Positions 1 through 8,819 of a DNA stretch of 64,000 nt are shown here, piece by piece. Positions within the stretch are counted from its first letter, which is position 1, and each line of letters opens with the position of its first letter. This stretch comes from Caulobacter vibrioides (lineage in GTDB: Bacteria; Pseudomonadota; Alphaproteobacteria; Caulobacterales; Caulobacteraceae), in contig NZ_CP023315.3 of assembly GCF_002310375.3 (NCBI RefSeq), positions 1,984,001 to 2,048,000 of the forward strand, in the 5' to 3' direction. Below the pieces are notes generated by a model. It saw only the letters and a list, made by a program, of their open reading frames with translations, did not search any database and was not told where the DNA came from. The translations under genes and the position numbers were made by a program.

Positions 1-74
1 TCGCCTAGCTTGCGTCCAAGCCGTCGTCTCGACGGATCAGGGCTCGCAGCGTCAACGAAAGGGAGCGGCATTAA

Positions 75-500
75 GTGCCTTTGAAGCTGTCGCTGAAGCC
101 TGGAGAAAAGTTCGTTCTCAACGGCGCCGTCGTTCAGAACGGAGACCGGCGCGGTGTGCTGGTGCTCCAAAACAAGGCCTCCGTCCTTCGCGAGAAGGAC
201 ATCATGCAGCCGGATCAGGTGACGACGCCCGCGCGTCACATCTACTTCCCGGTGATGATGATGTATCTCGACGAGATCGGCGCCGAGAAGTTTTACGAGG
301 AATTCGCCACGCGCCTTAACGAATTTATGGGTGTTGTGCGTAACCCTGTGGTCCTTCAGGACTGCATCGCCATCTCGAAGCACGTGATGGCGCGAGAATA
401 CTACAAGGCTCTGATGTTGAGCCGGAAGCTTATCGAGTACGAAGACGAGAGGTTGGGGCATGTCTCTTCGGGCGTATCAGCAGGCGGCGACGCGGGCTGA
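75..500 (+). CDS. flbT: Flagellin translational regulator FlbT
   Basis: 141 residues, the usual FlbT length. FlbT is known in Caulobacter to bind flagellin mRNA leaders and repress translation until the hook is complete. The N-terminus ([20 protein letters not shown]) and the central [11 protein letters not shown] segment are typical of the family. The start is GTG at 75, preceded by an AAAGGGAGCGG ribosome site at 58-68. The 3' end overlaps flaF by 41 bases, so the two are translationally linked. Bases 1-74 hold only this leader; a stop at 6-8 in one frame could be the end of an upstream gene, but that cannot be judged here. Confidence 0.95.
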   Translation: MPLKLSLKPGEKFVLNGAVVQNGDRRGVLVLQNKASVLREKDIMQPDQVTTPARHIYFPVMMMYLDEIGAEKFYEEFATRLNEFMGVVRNPVVLQDCIAISKHVMAREYYKALMLSRKLIEYEDERLGHVSSGVSAGGDAG

Positions 501-822
501 GAATCCCCGTGAAATGGAGTACCGCCTGTTCGGGCAGGTGACGCGCGCCCTGATGGACGCGTCGCAGGCCCCGGCGGACGACATCGCCACGCGGATCGAT
601 GCGCTGGACTGGAACCGCAAGGTCTGGTCCGCGCTCGCGACCGATTGCTCGCTTCCCGAGAACCAGCTTCCGATGGAACTGCGGGCCAGCATTATTTCGC
701 TGAGCCTTTGGGTTGGTCGTCACTCCAGCGCGGTGATGCGCAAGGAGGAGGACTTTGAGCCCCTCATCGAGATCAACCGGATGATCATGCAAGGGTTGGC
801 GGGTCGCGCAGACGCTGCCTGA
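460..822 (+). CDS. flaF: Flagellar biosynthesis regulatory protein FlaF
   Basis: 120-residue FlaF. In Caulobacter FlaF acts opposite to FlbT and is needed for flagellin synthesis or secretion. Recognised by the N-terminal [20 protein letters not shown], the central [14 protein letters not shown] and the [12 protein letters not shown] segment, all family hallmarks. ATG at 460 lies inside the end of flbT (41-base overlap), implying coupled translation. A strong hairpin follows about 50 bases after the stop, so flbT-flaF end as a unit before the separately promoted flagellin genes. Confidence 0.93.
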   Translation: MSLRAYQQAATRAENPREMEYRLFGQVTRALMDASQAPADDIATRIDALDWNRKVWSALATDCSLPENQLPMELRASIISLSLWVGRHSSAVMRKEEDFEPLIEINRMIMQGLAGRADAA

Positions 823-875
823 TTCTTGATTTCGGCAAGACTGAAGGTCTTGCCTAGCGCCTCTGGAAAAAGCTG

Positions 876-915
876 CCGCCCGGCGAATCTTGCATTCGCC
901 GGGCGGTTTTGTTTT
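876..915 (+). terminator. Rho-independent terminator after flaF
   Basis: Perfect 13-bp inverted repeat CCGCCCGGCGAAT (876-888) and ATTCGCCGGGCGG (894-906) with a 5-base loop, followed by TTTTGTTTT at 907-915. It separates flbT-flaF from the sigma-54 promoter of fljM. Confidence 0.92.
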
Positions 916-982
916 CGGCGCTTCGGCGAAAAAATATGAATAAAAACAAATAGATGATTTGGCATCGCGTTCTGGCCTGAGT

Positions 983-998
983 TGGCCCGCCGCTTGCG
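983..998 (+). promoter_or_regulatory. Sigma-54 promoter of fljM
   Basis: TGGCCCGCCGCTTGCG has the GG (984-985) and GC (996-997) dinucleotides exactly 10 bases apart, matching the -24/-12 consensus. It is about 70 bases upstream of the fljM ATG. Caulobacter flagellins are class IV genes transcribed by sigma-54 with the activator FlbD. Confidence 0.88.
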
Positions 999-1068
999 AT
1001 GGTTCGCGCGGGCAAAACGCCAGCCCGGCAATACGCCGGAAAAATCCCACCAAAACGGTAGGTATCAA

Positions 1069-1890
1069 ATGCTGAACTCGATCAACACCAATCCTGGTGC
1101 GCTGCTGGCGCTCCAGAACCTGAATTCAACTAACACGGAGCTCGCCGCCACTCAGGGCCGTATCAACACCGGCAAGAAGGTCGCTAACGCCAAGGACAAC
1201 GGCGCGATCTGGTCGATGGCCAAGATGCAGAGCGCGACCGCGTCATCGTTGAACTCCGTGAAGGACTCCCTCCAACGCGGTCAGTCGACGATCGATGTGG
1301 CGCTCGCTGCAGGGGACACCATCACCGATCTGCTCACGAAGATGAAGGAAAAGGCCCTGGCCGCTTCCGACACCTCGCTGAACACCGCCTCGTTCAACGC
1401 GCTCAAGGCGGACTTCGAGTCTCTTCGCGACCAACTTGAAAAGGCCGCGACGAACGCGAAGTTCAACGGCGTCAGCCTCGCTGACGGCAGCACCACGAAG
1501 TTGGACTTCCTCGCTAACGAGGATGGCAGCAACTTCACGGTGACTGCGCAGACCCTGTCCCTCACGGGCATCGGTCTGACCGCGACCTCGACCTTCACCG
1601 ACGCCGCTACGGCCAAGACCATGATCGCGACGATCACGACTTCGTTGCAGACGGCCACGAACAAGCTGTCGTCTCTCGGTACGTCCTCTGTCGGTCTGGA
1701 TACTCACCTGACCTTCGTGGGCAAGCTGCAAGACAGCCTGGACGCCGGTGTCGGCAACCTGGTCGATGCGGATCTGGCCAAGGAAAGCGCCAAGCTCCAG
1801 TCGCTGCAAACCAAGCAGCAGCTGGGTGTTCAGGCTCTTTCGATCGCCAACCAGACGCCGCAGACGATCCTGTCGCTGTTCAAGGGGTGA
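1069..1890 (+). CDS. fljM: Flagellin FljM
   Basis: 273-residue flagellin, a short alphaproteobacterial form that keeps the conserved N-terminal helix ([18 protein letters not shown]) and the C-terminal helix ([20 protein letters not shown]) with a small middle domain. It is a filament subunit exported by the flagellar type III apparatus. I chose ATG 1069 although the frame is open upstream, because the flagellin N-terminus begins MLNSINTN and the sigma-54 promoter lies at 983-998, inside the upstream extension. First of three tandem flagellins and very similar to the next (fljN). It ends in ILSLFKG and is followed by two strong hairpins. Confidence 0.95.
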   Translation: MLNSINTNPGALLALQNLNSTNTELAATQGRINTGKKVANAKDNGAIWSMAKMQSATASSLNSVKDSLQRGQSTIDVALAAGDTITDLLTKMKEKALAASDTSLNTASFNALKADFESLRDQLEKAATNAKFNGVSLADGSTTKLDFLANEDGSNFTVTAQTLSLTGIGLTATSTFTDAATAKTMIATITTSLQTATNKLSSLGTSSVGLDTHLTFVGKLQDSLDAGVGNLVDADLAKESAKLQSLQTKQQLGVQALSIANQTPQTILSLFKG

Positions 1891-1898
1891 TCCCGATA

Positions 1899-1928
1899 CG
1901 CCGGACGGCCGTCAAAAGCCGTCCGGCG
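1899..1928 (+). terminator. Hairpin downstream of fljM (first)
   Basis: Perfect 11-bp stem CGCCGGACGGC (1899-1909) / GCCGTCCGGCG (1918-1928), starting 8 bases after the fljM stop and followed by a pyrimidine run (CCTCTTTCCT). Probable terminator or 3' stabiliser. Confidence 0.75.
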
Positions 1929-1978
1929 CCTCTTTCCTGCTGGGTGCGCAGATAGTGCCCGGCAACAATTTCCCATGG

Positions 1979-2013
1979 CGAAGGCTCCCGGCAGAAATTG
2001 CCGGGAGCCTTCG
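1979..2013 (+). terminator. Hairpin downstream of fljM (second)
   Basis: Inverted repeat GAAGGCTCCCGGCA (1980-1993) / TGCCGGGAGCCTTC (1999-2012), one further C-G pair outside it, 5-base loop. No clear T run follows. It lies between the first hairpin and the fljN promoter, so it could act as a transcription barrier or RNA-stability element. Confidence 0.6.
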
Positions 2014-2077
2014 TCGTTAATGGAACTATAACGCATATTTTTCAGTGATTTAGCGCGGCGTTGCCGGTGGGCAGAAT

Positions 2078-2093
2078 TGGCCCGGCAATTGCT
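2078..2093 (+). promoter_or_regulatory. Sigma-54 promoter of fljN
   Basis: TGGCCCGGCAATTGCT: GG at 2079-2080 and GC at 2091-2092 with a 10-base spacer. It sits 73 bases upstream of the fljN ATG, a spacing close to that of the fljM promoter. Confidence 0.9.
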
Positions 2094-2165
2094 ACAGGTC
2101 CTTCCGAGCAAAATGCTCCCGGCAGCCAAAATGGCGTCGGACACCTTGAAAAGGACTCTTTCGTT

Positions 2166-2987
2166 ATGGCGCTGAACAGCATCAATACGAACGCGGGCGC
2201 TCTGATCGCCCTGCAAAACCTGAACACGACCAACACCGAGCTGACCACCGTCCAGCAGCGCATCAATACCGGCAAGAAGATTGCCAGCGCGAAGGACAAC
2301 GGCGCCATCTGGGCGACCGCCAAGAACCAGTCGGCCACCGCCAACAGCATGAACGCCGTGAAGGACTCGCTGCAACGCGGCCAGTCGACGATCGACGTCG
2401 CGCTCGCCGCCGGCGACACCATCACCGACCTGCTCGGCAAGATGAAGGAAAAGGCTCTGGCCGCTTCCGACACCTCGCTGAACACCGCTTCGTTCAACGC
2501 CCTGAAGTCGGACTTCGACTCGCTGCGCGACCAGATCGAAAAGGCCGCGACGAACGCCAAGTTCAACGGCGTCAGCATCGCTGACGGCACGACCACCAAG
2601 CTGACCTTCCTGGCCAACTCGGACGGCACCGGCTTCACCGTCAACGCCAAGACCATTTCGCTCGCCGGCATTGGTCTGACCACGACCTCGACCTTCACGA
2701 CGGCCGCCGCCGCCAAGACGATGATCGGCACGATCGACACCGCTCTGCAGACGGCGACCAACAAGCTGGCCTCGCTGGGCACCAGCTCGGTCGGTCTCGA
2801 CACCCACCTGACCTTCGTCGGCAAGCTGCAAGACAGCCTGGACGCTGGTGTGGGCAACCTGGTGGACGCCGACCTCGCCAAGGAAAGCGCCAAGCTGCAG
2901 TCGCTGCAAACCAAGCAGCAGCTGGGCGTCCAGGCGCTGTCGATCGCGAACCAGTCTTCGTCCTCGATCCTGAGCCTGTTCCGTTAA
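2166..2987 (+). CDS. fljN: Flagellin FljN
   Basis: 273-residue flagellin, the same length as FljM and near-identical over long stretches (for example [30 protein letters not shown] and the whole C-terminal 90 residues). Filament subunit. ATG 2166 gives the family N-terminus [20 protein letters not shown]; the open frame upstream contains the sigma-54 promoter and is untranslated leader. It has its own promoter at 2078-2093. It ends [11 protein letters not shown], and a GC hairpin follows from 3000. Confidence 0.95.
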   Translation: MALNSINTNAGALIALQNLNTTNTELTTVQQRINTGKKIASAKDNGAIWATAKNQSATANSMNAVKDSLQRGQSTIDVALAAGDTITDLLGKMKEKALAASDTSLNTASFNALKSDFDSLRDQIEKAATNAKFNGVSIADGTTTKLTFLANSDGTGFTVNAKTISLAGIGLTTTSTFTTAAAAKTMIGTIDTALQTATNKLASLGTSSVGLDTHLTFVGKLQDSLDAGVGNLVDADLAKESAKLQSLQTKQQLGVQALSIANQSSSSILSLFR

Positions 2988-2999
2988 GGGGCAGGGACG

Positions 3000-3025
3000 G
3001 GGGCGGGCCATCCGGCTCGCCCCCG
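3000..3025 (+). terminator. GC hairpin downstream of fljN
   Basis: GGGGGCGGGC (3000-3009) pairs with GCTCGCCCCC (3016-3025) with one G-U pair, followed by GCCTTCTCC. It starts 12 bases after the fljN stop. Likely an intrinsic terminator with a weak U tract. Confidence 0.65.
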
Positions 3026-3100
3026 CCTTCTCCGGTTCGGTTGCTGGACTATCCTCAACAGAAAAGGAGGGCCGACCGATAAAACGTCGGCGTTTAAGAA

Positions 3101-3469
3101 ATGGAACCTAAAGCCGCACTGTCGGCCATCAGAGACTTTATTGCCCCTGTCGCGCCGTCGAACGCCCCGGAAGTCTCCGAGGGCGCAAAAGTCGTTGTGG
3201 ATCAGTCCGCGAAAGCCGGAGAGGTCGAGACGTCGCTCAAGGCTGAGCGCGCCGCGGCGGCCGAGGTCGAAAAGCCGGTCGATGATGGGCCGCAGCCGGG
3301 TGACCTTCGCTTGGTGATTGAGCACGACGACGCATCAGGCGCCTTTGTCTACAAGACGGTTGATCGCCGTACGGGTGAGACGCTTCAGCAGTTCCCCCGC
3401 GAAGAGGTCCTGAAGATGCGTGATGGCCCTGACTACGAGACGGGCGACGTTTTTGACGGCCAGGCCTGA
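3101..3469 (+). CDS. flaG: FlaG-family flagellar protein
   Basis: 122 residues. The C-terminal half reads LRLVIEHDDASGAFVYKTVD followed by RRTGETLQQFPREEVL, the classic FlaG pattern (conserved I/V-D-x-x-T-G-E-x-x-x-Q-F/I-P). FlaG proteins are small flagellar accessory proteins linked to filament length and assembly; their exact role is not settled. The N-terminal 60 residues are Ala/Glu-rich and probably disordered. It lies between fljN and fljO in the same orientation. No sigma-54 motif was found directly upstream. The symbol follows the family name and is not the historical Caulobacter flaG locus. Confidence 0.85.
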   Translation: MEPKAALSAIRDFIAPVAPSNAPEVSEGAKVVVDQSAKAGEVETSLKAERAAAAEVEKPVDDGPQPGDLRLVIEHDDASGAFVYKTVDRRTGETLQQFPREEVLKMRDGPDYETGDVFDGQA

Positions 3470-3650
3470 GATCGGCTGACAATCACCGGCCATGCCGGCG
3501 TGCGGCCGCCTGTCACAGGCGTAAACAGACATGGTTTATAAGCGTTAACCATAATCTTACTTTCTGAGACCATCTTGGGCGGCGATTAGATCGCTCGCCG
3601 AATCGCGCGCGATCGCAACCAACGGCAAAATCGCCGATCGGAGGCCGCGC

Positions 3651-4484
3651 ATGGCGCTTAGCGTCAACACGAACCAGCCCGCGCTGATCGCGCTGCAAAA
3701 TCTCAACCGCACCAACGACGACATGCAGTCGGTGCAGACCCGTATCAACACGGGTGAGGCCATTTCGACCGCCAAGGACAACGCGGCCGTCTGGTCGATC
3801 GCTCAGGCGCAGCGCGCCGACATGAGCGCCCTGAGCGCCGTGAAGATGAGCCTGGATCGCGCGACATCGATCGCTGACGTGGCGCTCGCGGCGGGGGAGT
3901 CCGTTTCGGATCTGCTCAAGCTGATGCGCGAAAAGGTCGTGGCCGCCAAGGATACCTCGCTGACCACCACCTCTCGCCAAGCCCTCAACGCCGACTTCCA
4001 GGGCCTGGTCAAGAACCTCAATCAGGTGATCAGCAGCGCGACGTTCGACGGCGCCAACCTGCTCAATGGCAGCCAGGCCGCCGACATGGCGTTCCTCGCC
4101 GACGCGGATGCTGGCCAATCGATCACCCTGGCCCTGCAGAACCTGTCGCTGGGCGGCACGATCAATACGCTGACGGCCACGGACGACATCCTGACGACCA
4201 CGACCGCCGCCGACGTGCTGACGCGCCTGGACGCGACCCTCAGCGCGGTGAACCAGGCCGTGGGCAATATTGGCACCCAGGCCAAGCAGATTGACGCCCA
4301 CAACACCTTCGTCGCCAAGCTGACCGACGTGCTGGAAACCGGGGTCGGAAACCTCGTCGACGCCGACCTCGCCAAGGAAAGCGCGCGCCTCCAGGCGCTG
4401 CAGGTCAAGCAGCAGCTGGGCGCCCAGGCCCTTTCGATCGCCAATAGCGCGCCTGAGATCATCCTGTCCCTGTTCAAGGGCTAG
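3651..4484 (+). CDS. fljO: Flagellin FljO
   Basis: 277-residue flagellin and the most divergent of the three: N-terminus [21 protein letters not shown]-terminus LQVKQQLGAQALSIAN then APEIILSLFKG. Filament subunit. A Shine-Dalgarno-like CGGAGG lies about 6 bases before ATG 3651. The middle region differs clearly from FljM/FljN (DANLLNGSQAAD-like segment instead of the shared [10 protein letters not shown]-type segment). Unlike the other two, I could not find a GG-N10-GC sigma-54 element in the 181-base upstream gap. Confidence 0.93.
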   Translation: MALSVNTNQPALIALQNLNRTNDDMQSVQTRINTGEAISTAKDNAAVWSIAQAQRADMSALSAVKMSLDRATSIADVALAAGESVSDLLKLMREKVVAAKDTSLTTTSRQALNADFQGLVKNLNQVISSATFDGANLLNGSQAADMAFLADADAGQSITLALQNLSLGGTINTLTATDDILTTTTAADVLTRLDATLSAVNQAVGNIGTQAKQIDAHNTFVAKLTDVLETGVGNLVDADLAKESARLQALQVKQQLGAQALSIANSAPEIILSLFKG

Positions 4485-4552
4485 TAGAGCTAGGTCCCGC
4501 CGCGCCCAGGGGCTAAGCTGCCGCTGGGCGAACCGGGGATTCGGCTACGAGC

Positions 4553-5107
4553 ATGATCGAACTGCGCGACTTGTTGGACGAGGACGAGGCGATCCTCTTT
4601 CAGTGGCGGTCCGAACCCGAGGTCGACCGCTGGATGTCCGACGCCGATCTTCCCAGCCGCGAAGCGCATGCTGCCTGGTTTCAGGCGCTGCGCAGCGACC
4701 CTGATATGCGCGGCTGGATGATCACCCGGGGCGGAGCCCCGATGGGTCTGCTGACGCTGACCGGGCTGACCAGTCACCATCGTCGCGCGAGCTGGAACTG
4801 GTTCCTCGGTTCGGCGGAGGCGCGGGGCAGGGGCGTTGGTCGCGCCGCCCAGGTGCTGGGCCTGGATCACGCCTTCCAGGAGCTGGGCCTGCACAAGGTC
4901 TTCGCCGAGGTCATGGCCGACAATGACGCGGCCCTGAAGGCGCAATCAGCCGCCGGTTTCCGCCGCGAAGGCTACCTCCGCGGTCACGTGCTGAAGGACG
5001 GCCTGCCACGGGACGTCGTGCTGCTTAGCATCCTGGCCTCGGAGTGGTCGGAACTGCGCGAGGCGGCCCGTCGGGCCCTTTCCGACGCAAACCTTATCGC
5101 GGCTTAA
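4553..5107 (+). CDS. GNAT acetyltransferase, PseH/FlmH-like (flagellin sugar modification)
   Basis: 184-residue GNAT-fold acetyltransferase. It opens with IELRDLLDEDEAILFQWRSE and carries the acetyl-CoA loop region ARGRGVGRAAQVLGLDHAF, then a C-terminal HKVFAEVMADNDAALKAQSA segment. This arrangement matches PseH, which N-acetylates the amino-sugar intermediate of pseudaminic acid, the sugar attached to Caulobacter flagellins. Its place directly after fljO supports that role and suggests it could be flmH, but a RimJ/RimL-type enzyme cannot be excluded from sequence alone. ATG 4553; no strong ribosome site is visible. Confidence 0.72.
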   Translation: MIELRDLLDEDEAILFQWRSEPEVDRWMSDADLPSREAHAAWFQALRSDPDMRGWMITRGGAPMGLLTLTGLTSHHRRASWNWFLGSAEARGRGVGRAAQVLGLDHAFQELGLHKVFAEVMADNDAALKAQSAAGFRREGYLRGHVLKDGLPRDVVLLSILASEWSELREAARRALSDANLIAA

Positions 5108-5186
5108 GCTGAAGTCTTAACGAGTCGTCAGCGATCCTGGGGCAAGGATAACAGCGGGGAGATTCGCGCCCCGGTCGGGACTCGCC

Positions 5187-8051
5187 GTGATCACTTTCGA
5201 TTCCAGCGCGCTGCTCAGCTACTATCAGGCCCGTACGGGCCTGACGGGCGCTGGCGCGTCTGGTGTTTCGACCACGTCGTCACGATCCAAGGCCGTCGTG
5301 CCCAACGCGCCCTGGCTGAGCAACGCCTCGCCGCCGGCCAGCGATCTCGTCCGAACCGCTCTGGCCGGCCGAAAGTTCATCGACGAGGGCGCCAACACAT
5401 CGAGCCTGAAGGGCGTCAGCGCCGACTACAAGAAGCTGTTCGCCACCTATCAGGCGCTCAACACGCTTTCGGCGCTCGCGACGCGCGCCGGCGAGAAGGG
5501 CGTCACCGACGGCGAGGTCTCCCGCCTGCAGACCGCCCTGACCAAAGGGCTCGGGGAGATCAGCGGCTACGTCCAGAACCTGTCGCTGGATCAGATGCGC
5601 CTGACGACGGGCGCGGTCATGACCACCGACAAGGGCACGGTCGGCGTGCCGAAGGCCACCTACAGCTACACGACCGACAAGCTCTACAGCGGCCAGTTCG
5701 ACGACGAGGTTCCCCGCTTCCAGGGCAATGTCGCGTTCGATGTCTCCGTAAAGAGCTTCGGCGTCACGTCGACGGTCACGATGGACCTGTCCGAGATGGG
5801 CGCGACGCCGCGGACCATGTCCAACGTCGTCACCTACATGAACGGCAAGATGAAGGCGGCGGGTTTCAACACCGACTTCTCCGTTCAGCGCACGCCGGGC
5901 GAGGAGCGCACCGTCCAGGTCAACGGCAAGCCCGTGAAGTTGCCGGCCACCGGCGATGACTTCGCCCTACGGGTCAATGGCGACTCCGTTGAGCAATTGA
6001 CCTTCTCTGCGCCGACCACGGCGCCGGCGGTCTATGTCACGACGCGAGCCGGCGATCCGGATCCCGACAAGAAGACCGAGACCGACGACGGCGTCTTCGA
6101 AACGACCCTCACCAAATACAGCGCGGCCGGACCGGCCGGTGGCCCCGGTGCGGGCGCGCCGGGCGGCAAGGTCTTTAGCGAGACGCTGCAAGGAACGATT
6201 TCCAGCGTTCGCAAGTCGGTTACCGGCGCGGACGGCTCGATCTACATGCTGGCGGACGTCGCCACTGAGGTCGATGGCAAGACAGACATCAATGGCCAGC
6301 CGATCAAGGGCGAGAGCGATGTCGCGCTGCTGAAGTATGACAGCGCCGGTCACCTTCTGTACGCGCGCTCGCTTGGCGCCACCGACAACGCCAGCGGCCT
6401 TTCGCTGGCGGTCGCCGATGACGGAAGCATCGCCGTGGCCGGGTCGGTCAGCGGCAGGCTGCAGGGTGCGGTCAACGGGCCGATCAACAACAGCGACAGC
6501 TCGACCACCACCGACAGCTTCGTCACGCGCTACGACGCCAAGGGCGACGAACAGTGGACGGTGCGTCGTGGCGGCCTGCAGGAGGACGAGGCTACGGCCC
6601 TGGCTTTCGGCGCCAACGGCGTTCTCTATGTGGGCGGTCGCAGCAAGTCTGACCTTCCCGGCGCGGTGGGCACGGACCCAGCCGGCGGCTGGGACGCCTA
6701 TCTTTCGGCCTTCGCGACGGATGCGAATGGTCAGCCTAAGGCGCTGTTCACCCAGAAGTTCGGCACCGCCGAGAACGACTCCGTCTCGGACATTGTCGTC
6801 AACGGTTCGCAGGTCATCGTCGGGTCCAAGGAAAACGGCCAGGCGATGCTTCGCAGCTTCGAGGTCAATCCGTCGGTCGTGACCGAGAATGTCACCAAGC
6901 TGAACCAGTACGGCGCCTATGAAAGCGTGCCCGTCACCTACACCAAGACCGCGACCCTGACGGCGGGCGCGACCCGCGACCTCGGCTCGCTGAAGGGCGG
7001 CGACATCGTCGGCCTGAAGATCGACGGCGGCCAGCTCTATGTCGGCGGCTACACGGCCAATAACCTGATGTCGATCGGAGGCGCGACGACCGCGCCGTCG
7101 GGCGGCATGGACGGTTTCGTGGGCCGGATGTCGCTCGACATCTCGAACACCACCAGCGACACGCTGACCTATTACGGCGGGACCGGCGACGACACGGTCA
7201 CGGGCTTTGCGGTCTCCAACGGTACGGCCTGGTTGGTCGGCGCGGCCGGCAAGAACCTGGACGGTGAAGAGACGGTCGGGACCAAGGACGGCTATGTCGC
7301 CCAGGTCAATGTCGGCACTGGCGCCGTCGACTGGAGCCAGCGCGTCACCGGCAAGGATGGCTACGCTGCGCCGACCTCGGTTGCGGTCTCATCATCCGGC
7401 GCCTCGTCTCTCGACGCGTTTGGCCTGCCCAGCGGCGCGATGGATTTCAGCCAATCCAACCGCATCGTATCGGCCACCTCGGCGCGGCCTGGCGACACTT
7501 TTCAGATTCGGACGCGGGAGCGCGGCGCGCTCACGACGGTCACGATCGACGCCAACGACACGCTGGAGACCTTGGCCGACAAGATCAAGCGCGCCTCGGG
7601 CTTCCGCGCCAAGGTCGAGACCGCCACCAGTGGCAACAGCCGCGTTCTGAAGATCAGCCCCGCGTCCAACAACGCCACCCTCGAGATCGTGCCAGGCAAG
7701 GGTGGGACCGATGTTCTGCGCTCGCTGGGCCTAGCGGGCGGCGTGGTGCGCGCGACGAAGACCGAAGACGGCAAGACCGTATCGGCCGACGGCAGCGGCC
7801 CTGTTTACGGGCTGCAACTGCCGCCGGAGCTGGACCTGACGTCCGAGGCCGGCCGAAAGAACGCCAACATGGTGATCACCCGGGCGATGTCCCAGGTGCG
7901 CACGGCGTATCGCGAAATCGCCGATACGGCCCTGGGGATCAAGACCGACACCACGTCGGGCTCTGGCAAGACGGGCGGGACGGTTCCGGCCTATCTGAAG
8001 AACCAGGTGGCGAACTATCAGGCCGCGCTCAATCGCCTGACGGGCGGCTAA
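5187..8051 (+). CDS. Large beta-propeller (SBBP-repeat) flagellar protein, FlaEY-like
   Basis: 954 residues, GTG start at 5187. The N-terminal ~170 residues are Ser/Ala-rich and helical with no signal peptide. From about residue 290 come repeated blades with G-x-I-x-V-A-G-x-V / GVLYVGGRS / QLYVGGYT motifs, as in seven-bladed SBBP repeat propellers. A region near residues 770-850 (DTFQIRTRERGALTTVTIDA, then DTLETLADKIKRASGFRAKV) resembles the flagellin hook IN motif of FliD and flagellins. The C-terminus is helical (MSQVRTAYREIADTALGIKT). No signal peptide plus the hook-IN-like part suggest export through the flagellum. It recalls Caulobacter FlaEY (similar size and context), but I cannot tell FlaEY from a paralogue. 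Confidence 0.65.
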   Translation: MITFDSSALLSYYQARTGLTGAGASGVSTTSSRSKAVVPNAPWLSNASPPASDLVRTALAGRKFIDEGANTSSLKGVSADYKKLFATYQALNTLSALATRAGEKGVTDGEVSRLQTALTKGLGEISGYVQNLSLDQMRLTTGAVMTTDKGTVGVPKATYSYTTDKLYSGQFDDEVPRFQGNVAFDVSVKSFGVTSTVTMDLSEMGATPRTMSNVVTYMNGKMKAAGFNTDFSVQRTPGEERTVQVNGKPVKLPATGDDFALRVNGDSVEQLTFSAPTTAPAVYVTTRAGDPDPDKKTETDDGVFETTLTKYSAAGPAGGPGAGAPGGKVFSETLQGTISSVRKSVTGADGSIYMLADVATEVDGKTDINGQPIKGESDVALLKYDSAGHLLYARSLGATDNASGLSLAVADDGSIAVAGSVSGRLQGAVNGPINNSDSSTTTDSFVTRYDAKGDEQWTVRRGGLQEDEATALAFGANGVLYVGGRSKSDLPGAVGTDPAGGWDAYLSAFATDANGQPKALFTQKFGTAENDSVSDIVVNGSQVIVGSKENGQAMLRSFEVNPSVVTENVTKLNQYGAYESVPVTYTKTATLTAGATRDLGSLKGGDIVGLKIDGGQLYVGGYTANNLMSIGGATTAPSGGMDGFVGRMSLDISNTTSDTLTYYGGTGDDTVTGFAVSNGTAWLVGAAGKNLDGEETVGTKDGYVAQVNVGTGAVDWSQRVTGKDGYAAPTSVAVSSSGASSLDAFGLPSGAMDFSQSNRIVSATSARPGDTFQIRTRERGALTTVTIDANDTLETLADKIKRASGFRAKVETATSGNSRVLKISPASNNATLEIVPGKGGTDVLRSLGLAGGVVRATKTEDGKTVSADGSGPVYGLQLPPELDLTSEAGRKNANMVITRAMSQVRTAYREIADTALGIKTDTTSGSGKTGGTVPAYLKNQVANYQAALNRLTGG

Positions 8052-8112
8052 GCGCATCTTTTCCACGACCGCCGCGCTTGAAAGCGTCATCGTCGCGTCG
8101 TAGCCAAGAGTC

Positions 8113-8802
8113 ATGGACTTTTTGAACGATCGACGGATCATCCTGGGCGGCGGAGCAGCGCTTGCGCTCGTCGCGGGTCTCGGCATCGCCGTGGCCTTGA
8201 TGTCGGGCCACGACAAGAAGCCCACGGAAGAGCCGCCGGCCTCGCGCGCGGGCCTGATCGTCGAGACCGGCCGCGCTGACGACACCAAGCTGGATCCCGC
8301 CCGTCCGCTACGCTGCTTCGTCGGCGGCGCCTTTGTCGGCGAGATCACCTTGGCCGAATGCGCCAAGAAGAATGGGGTCGCCACAGGCGCTCTGGACGTC
8401 GGCGTCGACGAAACCGGGGCCTTGGCCGCCGCCGATCAGGCCGGCATGGTTCTGACCCCGCTTCCGCCGACCCCGACCGAGACGACGCCGGCGGCCACCA
8501 CGCCCGCAGCGACCACCACGCCGGCGACCCCGTCGTCCAGCTCGGCGACCGCGCCGCTGGCGGCGTGCTGGCGCTACGCGGGCAACGAGTGGCGGCGACT
8601 GCCCGGAGACATCACCCTGAACGCCTGCGCCCAGCAGCTGTTCGGCGGGCGATGCGAGAAGACGGGCGGCGCGACCTATGGCCGATGGGGCGAGGAGACG
8701 TTGCGCCTGGTGCCGGGTCGCGTAGAGATTTCGTCGGATAACCGCAGCTTCCACACCGCGTTCGAGCAGGCCGCAAACTGCTCTATCCCGAACGCCGGAT
8801 AG
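8113..8802 (+). CDS. Membrane-anchored hypothetical protein
   Basis: 229 residues. One N-terminal membrane segment (about 9-30, GGAALALVAGLGIAVALM) is followed by a charged stretch, a domain with RPLRCFVGGAFVGEITLAEC, a Pro/Thr/Ala/Ser-rich linker (about 118-150) and a C-terminal domain with four Cys residues (ACWRYAGNEWRR, NACAQQLFG, RCEKTGG, ANCSIP). Both halves have a 'Cys, short strand, ECA/NACAQ' layout, perhaps a duplicated fold. Likely periplasmic. Function unknown. It is 62 bases downstream of the propeller gene and 17 bases before the next gene. Confidence 0.75.
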   Translation: MDFLNDRRIILGGGAALALVAGLGIAVALMSGHDKKPTEEPPASRAGLIVETGRADDTKLDPARPLRCFVGGAFVGEITLAECAKKNGVATGALDVGVDETGALAAADQAGMVLTPLPPTPTETTPAATTPAATTTPATPSSSSATAPLAACWRYAGNEWRRLPGDITLNACAQQLFGGRCEKTGGATYGRWGEETLRLVPGRVEISSDNRSFHTAFEQAANCSIPNAG

Positions 8803-8819
8803 GTTTATAAGTGTAATCC

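Noticed and set aside
982-1068. N-terminal extension of FljM in the open frame
   Set aside because: It includes the sigma-54 promoter, and flagellin similarity begins at the internal ATG 1069.
3535-3560. TTAACCATAATCTTAC before fljO as a CtrA site
   Set aside because: The spacer is 8 bases and the second half is TTAC.
5104-5120. TTAA...TTAA pair resembling a CtrA site before the propeller gene
   Set aside because: The spacer is 9 bases; CtrA sites need 7.
5135-5155. Possible sigma-54 element (CTGGGGCAAGGATAACAGC) before the propeller gene
   Set aside because: The GG and GC cannot be placed 10 bases apart in a consensus context.
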